A DNA stretch of 64,000 nucleotides from Sphingopyxis sp. 113P3. GTDB taxonomy: Bacteria > Pseudomonadota > Alphaproteobacteria > Sphingomonadales > Sphingomonadaceae. Numbering within the stretch: position 1 is the first letter of the stretch; each line of letters opens with the position of its first letter. Where the stretch lies: assembly GCF_001278035.1 (NCBI RefSeq), contig NZ_CP009452.1, positions 2,141,501 through 2,205,500 of the forward strand. Direction: 5' to 3'. The notes beneath the pieces were generated by a model. The model was not told where the DNA came from and searched no databases. It saw nothing but the letters and a program-made list of their open reading frames with translations. The position numbers and the translations under genes were made by a program. Shown in pieces: positions 61,306-64,000 of this stretch.

Positions 61306-63821
61306 TGCAGCGTCCCGTCCTGATCGAGCTGAACAAGCATTGAGCGCAACTCGCGGCGGATCTGCTCAATAGTAGCCTGCCCCCCCTGCCGGATCATGGC
61401 GACTGCGGTTTCAGGGGTGAAGCCACCGTCGATGCGTATTTCTTGATGGATATCTCCCATCTTGATTGTTGCAGGACTTCCACCGCCACCGCCGCCCATC
61501 GCATGAACGCCGAGCTTCCCGTCAGGCGTGCGCCCGAGGGGCATAACGGCTTCCGGGCCCGCCTCGCCCATCAGGCCAAGCTTGGTCCCCTTGGCGAATT
61601 TGAAGAGGGTCGGGGTCGATATGATGCTATTCGCGAATGCCGATCCAGTCGCGAAGCGCTGCGCCTGATCAAAGGCGCCGCCGTGCGCGAAAATCGAAGG
61701 GTTATTGGCGATCATCGTAAGAGACGAGGACTGTAGCTTGGCCGCGCTGGACGGGAACAGGTTGAATAGGAAATCATCCAACACTTGGTTCAACAGCTTG
61801 TCGATTATACGATCGAGCGCGTTAGTTGCTGCATCGGCGAAGGCCTGAAAAGCGTTGCCGCTCTGGCGCAGTCCACTCATCATGTCCGTAAAGAAGTTCC
61901 GCGCGATCTCGCGCGTGTCCGCGATCTTCTTCGCCTGCTGGTCGAGCGCATAGCGCTGGGCTGCGTAGGCTTCGGCCGCGTCATAGATCGCCGCAAGTTC
62001 GGCGGGCGAGAGATTGATGCCGGCACGCTTGGCGTCGTTGAGGCGGTCGACAATGAAGGAGTATTCAAGCGCGGCTTGGCCGGTCAGCTCGAGCCCCGCA
62101 CGCTCAAGGTCCATCGCATAGGTGGCATCCTCGGCGCCCTGCTTTATCTCCGCGATGCGACGGTCACGATTTGCCTTCTCGATATCGTCGGACATCCGGC
62201 CAGTCAGATTGTCGCCAACATAGATCGACCCCTCGGGAAGAGACCCCCGCAACTTGCGCTGGGCGTCCTGTTCGCGACGCGCGCGATCATAGGCCTCGCC
62301 ACGAAGCCCGATCAGCGCGATCTCGTCGGCGATCGCGTCACGCTGACGCTGAATCTCGTCGGTCGTCTTTTTGACCACCTCGGACGTGTCCGCGTCGACC
62401 TTGGCGGCGGCGTATGCCTTTGCGAGCTTGTCGATATCTTCGGTGAGCTGGGGGGTGATCTTGATTTTCGACTGCTCGGCCTGATTGAGCAGCTTGGTGC
62501 GCTGCTCGAGCTCCGCGGCCTCGACAGCGCTCATCTCGATCGCCTTGGCGCGCGCCTCCTCGACCTCGATCGCGTCTTTCGCCTGGCGGATGAAATCAGC
62601 GATGCGCTCGGCCTCGGTCTTTCCACCCCCGCGAGTGCCCGACGTGCGGGCGCGTCCCGCGGGACCGTCTTCGCGGAACACGTCGGACAGACTGCCCGTA
62701 TCGAGCGATTTCTCCAGCTCTTCGGCAATTTTTATTTTCGCGACCGAAGAATAGCGCTTCGCAAGCGTGTTCAGAAAGTCGCTCTCGCTAATCCCCGTTT
62801 TGGAGAAGTCGATATTTCGTGCCTCTTTGGCCGCCGCGCTCTCGCCCAGAATCCCAATATCGACCCGCCGGGCGATATCTTGCAGCTTCTCACGTTCGAA
62901 CTGCGATGCCTCATATGCTCGCGGGTTGAGCGTCCGCTGAAGAGCTCCGGCATAACCGCGTATCGTGGCGTTGCGCGCATCAGACAGACCGGACGCCGCC
63001 GCCTCTTTATCCCTCGCCGCCTCACCGCGCAAATTGGCCGCCATAAGCCGGGCGTTCAGGATTAGCATCTCATTCTGAGATTTAATCTTGCCTGTGGTTA
63101 GATCGAAAATCTTGCCGAGCGCACTTTGGGCATCACCCAGCCCGTCAGACGCCATCTCGACGGCCTTCATCGCCTTGTCAGCTTCCCATAGGCCGGCGAC
63201 CCATTCCATCACGGCGCCAATGAGCGACCCGATGATGACGCCGACAAGCCCGCCTAGTATGCCCATGAGTCCGGATGCTAGCGATGACGTCGTCCGCGTA
63301 GCTGCGCCCACGGCGGTAACCTGTGCCGCCGCCGTCCCGCTGGCCCCAGCCGCCGCCTTGTTCGCCGTCGCCAGACGTTCCAGATTGGTCCGATATGCGA
63401 TGACGTGGCTATCGGCCTGCTGCGTCAAGGCAGAGAGACGCGTGACCGCCGTCGCTGTGTTGGTCACGCTGGTCGCGGCCTGGTTGGCCGCAGCGGGCAG
63501 GGAGGCAAGATGCTTGCGGTAAGCGTCGATATGAGCGTTCGCGCTGGCAAAGCTGCGACCGGTGTTGTCATTCGCAGCCACGAGCGCCCGGTTCGCTCGC
63601 GCGACGGTGTCGGCAATGCGGCCGATGCTGCCCGACGCTTGATCGGCGGCGCGTGCGGCGCGGTCATATTCCTGCCCGAGCTTCGCCGTGCTGCCGGTGC
63701 TGCTGACCTTCTTCGCGGCGTTGGCGGCGCGATCGGAGGCGGCCGCAAAGCGGTCGAGCCGGTCAATGGCCTGCTCGACGGGTTCGGAGTTGATGTTGAG
63801 GGCGAGGGCGGCGATATCCAC
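61302..63821 (-). CDS. Phage tail tape measure protein
   Basis: An 839-residue protein starting with GTG at 63821. Long helical stretches with heptad-like Ala/Leu repeats, a hydrophobic region (LMGILGGLVGVIIGSLIGAVMEWVAGL, residues 184-210) for membrane passage, coiled coil (EAERIADFIRQAKDAIEVEEARAKAIEMSAVEAAELEQR), and the classical C-terminal block GEAGPEAVMPLGRTPDGKLGV. Its length sets tail length (about 0.15 nm per residue in other phages, so roughly 125 nm). It starts 3 bases after the partial gene upstream. Confidence 0.93.
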   Translation of the reverse strand: MDIAALALNINSEPVEQAIDRLDRFAAASDRAANAAKKVSSTGSTAKLGQEYDRAARAADQASGSIGRIADTVARANRALVAANDNTGRSFASANAHIDAYRKHLASLPAAANQAATSVTNTATAVTRLSALTQQADSHVIAYRTNLERLATANKAAAGASGTAAAQVTAVGAATRTTSSLASGLMGILGGLVGVIIGSLIGAVMEWVAGLWEADKAMKAVEMASDGLGDAQSALGKIFDLTTGKIKSQNEMLILNARLMAANLRGEAARDKEAAASGLSDARNATIRGYAGALQRTLNPRAYEASQFEREKLQDIARRVDIGILGESAAAKEARNIDFSKTGISESDFLNTLAKRYSSVAKIKIAEELEKSLDTGSLSDVFREDGPAGRARTSGTRGGGKTEAERIADFIRQAKDAIEVEEARAKAIEMSAVEAAELEQRTKLLNQAEQSKIKITPQLTEDIDKLAKAYAAAKVDADTSEVVKKTTDEIQRQRDAIADEIALIGLRGEAYDRARREQDAQRKLRGSLPEGSIYVGDNLTGRMSDDIEKANRDRRIAEIKQGAEDATYAMDLERAGLELTGQAALEYSFIVDRLNDAKRAGINLSPAELAAIYDAAEAYAAQRYALDQQAKKIADTREIARNFFTDMMSGLRQSGNAFQAFADAATNALDRIIDKLLNQVLDDFLFNLFPSSAAKLQSSSLTMIANNPSIFAHGGAFDQAQRFATGSAFANSIISTPTLFKFAKGTKLGLMGEAGPEAVMPLGRTPDGKLGVHAMGGGGGGSPATIKMGDIHQEIRIDGGFTPETAVAMIRQGGQATIEQIRRELRSMLVQLDQDGTLQ

Positions 63822-63824
63822 GGC

Positions 63825-64000
63825 CTACTTCCCCCTGCGGCCCGATGTGGCGCTTCGGAACGCCTCCATCGGCGAGCCTACGGCTGGGATGCTGTCCTCG
63901 GTCTTGTTCATCCGCATCATGTAGACCCTGTCCATCTCGCGGATGCAGACTTCGAACATTTCTACATCCTCGTAACTCCATCCGGCGACGTGCCGGTCGA
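63825..64000 (-). CDS. C-terminal part of a tail assembly protein (5' end outside window)
   Basis: The frame is open from the window edge to a TAG at 63825 (58 codons), reading WSYEDVEMFEVCIREMDRVYMMRMNKTED. Being directly upstream of the tape measure gene, it occupies the slot of the G/T tail assembly chaperone, which in many siphophages is made by a programmed frameshift. The start and any slip site lie outside the window. An internal ATG (63959) exists but the frame continues upstream of it. Confidence 0.6.
   Translation of the reverse strand, partial: DRHVAGWSYEDVEMFEVCIREMDRVYMMRMNKTEDSIPAVGSPMEAFRSATSGRRGK

Larger units (their letters stand above)
49014..64000. mobile_element. Siphovirus-type prophage, left part (continues past the window)
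   Basis: The left boundary is the tRNA-Pro remnant. + strand genes 49194-51536 are accessory (Zn-binding proteins, SRAP). The - strand carries, in transcription order, tail-assembly protein (partial), tape measure, four tail-tip assembly genes including a J-like protein, tail fibre, endolysin, holin and spanins. Head, replication and integrase genes are not seen and must lie to the right. All late genes overlap or nearly touch, and none is broken, so the prophage may be functional. Confidence 0.92.

Overview
The window looks like chromosome from a GC-rich alphaproteobacterium of the sphingomonad type (Sphingopyxis/Sphingomonas-like). This rests on the codon use, several TonB-dependent receptors each sitting with a catabolic operon, a CpdR regulator divergent from an N-formylglutamate amidohydrolase, and a possible GGAAC-type (EcfG) stress promoter. 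The genus is inferred from gene content, not from a marker gene.

Layout. (1) 1-3151: a lower-GC accessory block with three genes of a His-Xaa-Ser (Hxs) radical-SAM peptide-modification system (hxsA, hxsD and the start of hxsB, read leftwards out of the window) and a divergent Fic-family gene. (2) 3152-6503: insertion-sequence debris with two different IS110-family recombinases and a membrane-protein gene that appears cut by the second one. (3) 6540-14360: a stress group (DUF1328 protein, thioredoxin-reductase-like flavoprotein, Crp/Fnr regulator, ZIP transporter, manganese catalase, hemerythrin) ending in a PQQ membrane glucose dehydrogenase, divergent from a ROK sugar kinase. (4) 15725-18196: LysR regulator and methylmalonate-semialdehyde dehydrogenase. 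(5) 18311-22888: receptor and amidohydrolase operon. (6) 23085-30906: a tightly overlapped operon with LysR regulator, GABA transaminase, succinate-semialdehyde dehydrogenase, polar amino-acid ABC transporter, cupin and FAD amine oxidase, which reads as uptake and oxidation of a GABA- or putrescine-like amine. (7) 31642-36347: a frameshifted TonB receptor, GPH-type symporter and TauD/TfdA dioxygenase. (8) 36494-44150: an iron block with two near-identical Fur-box-like sites, PepSY protein, DUF2271, DUF4198, ApbE, two TonB proteins, PiuC-like dioxygenase and a Fiu-like siderophore receptor. (9) 44189-48847: hydrolase, SDR, an ISL3-family element sitting in a terminator hairpin, tRNA-Val(GAC), cpdR and N-formylglutamate amidohydrolase.

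(10) From 49014 to the right edge lies a siphovirus-type prophage. Its left boundary is the 3' half of a tRNA-Pro(CGG) gene, so the intact tRNA and probably the integrase should be beyond the right edge. Near the attachment site, + strand genes encode cysteine-rich small proteins and an SRAP (HMCES/YedK) protein. The - strand carries tape measure, tail-tip, fibre and lysis genes in the usual order, almost all overlapping by a few bases.

Most noteworthy are the Hxs system, a phage tail-tip protein ending in a Hint (intein-like) domain, an exact 150-residue duplication in the tail fibre, a flavinylation-like motif in the DUF2271 protein next to ApbE, and a GTG start in the SRAP gene that puts the catalytic cysteine at position 2. 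Boundaries of the IS110 elements and all regulatory sites are inferred by eye.
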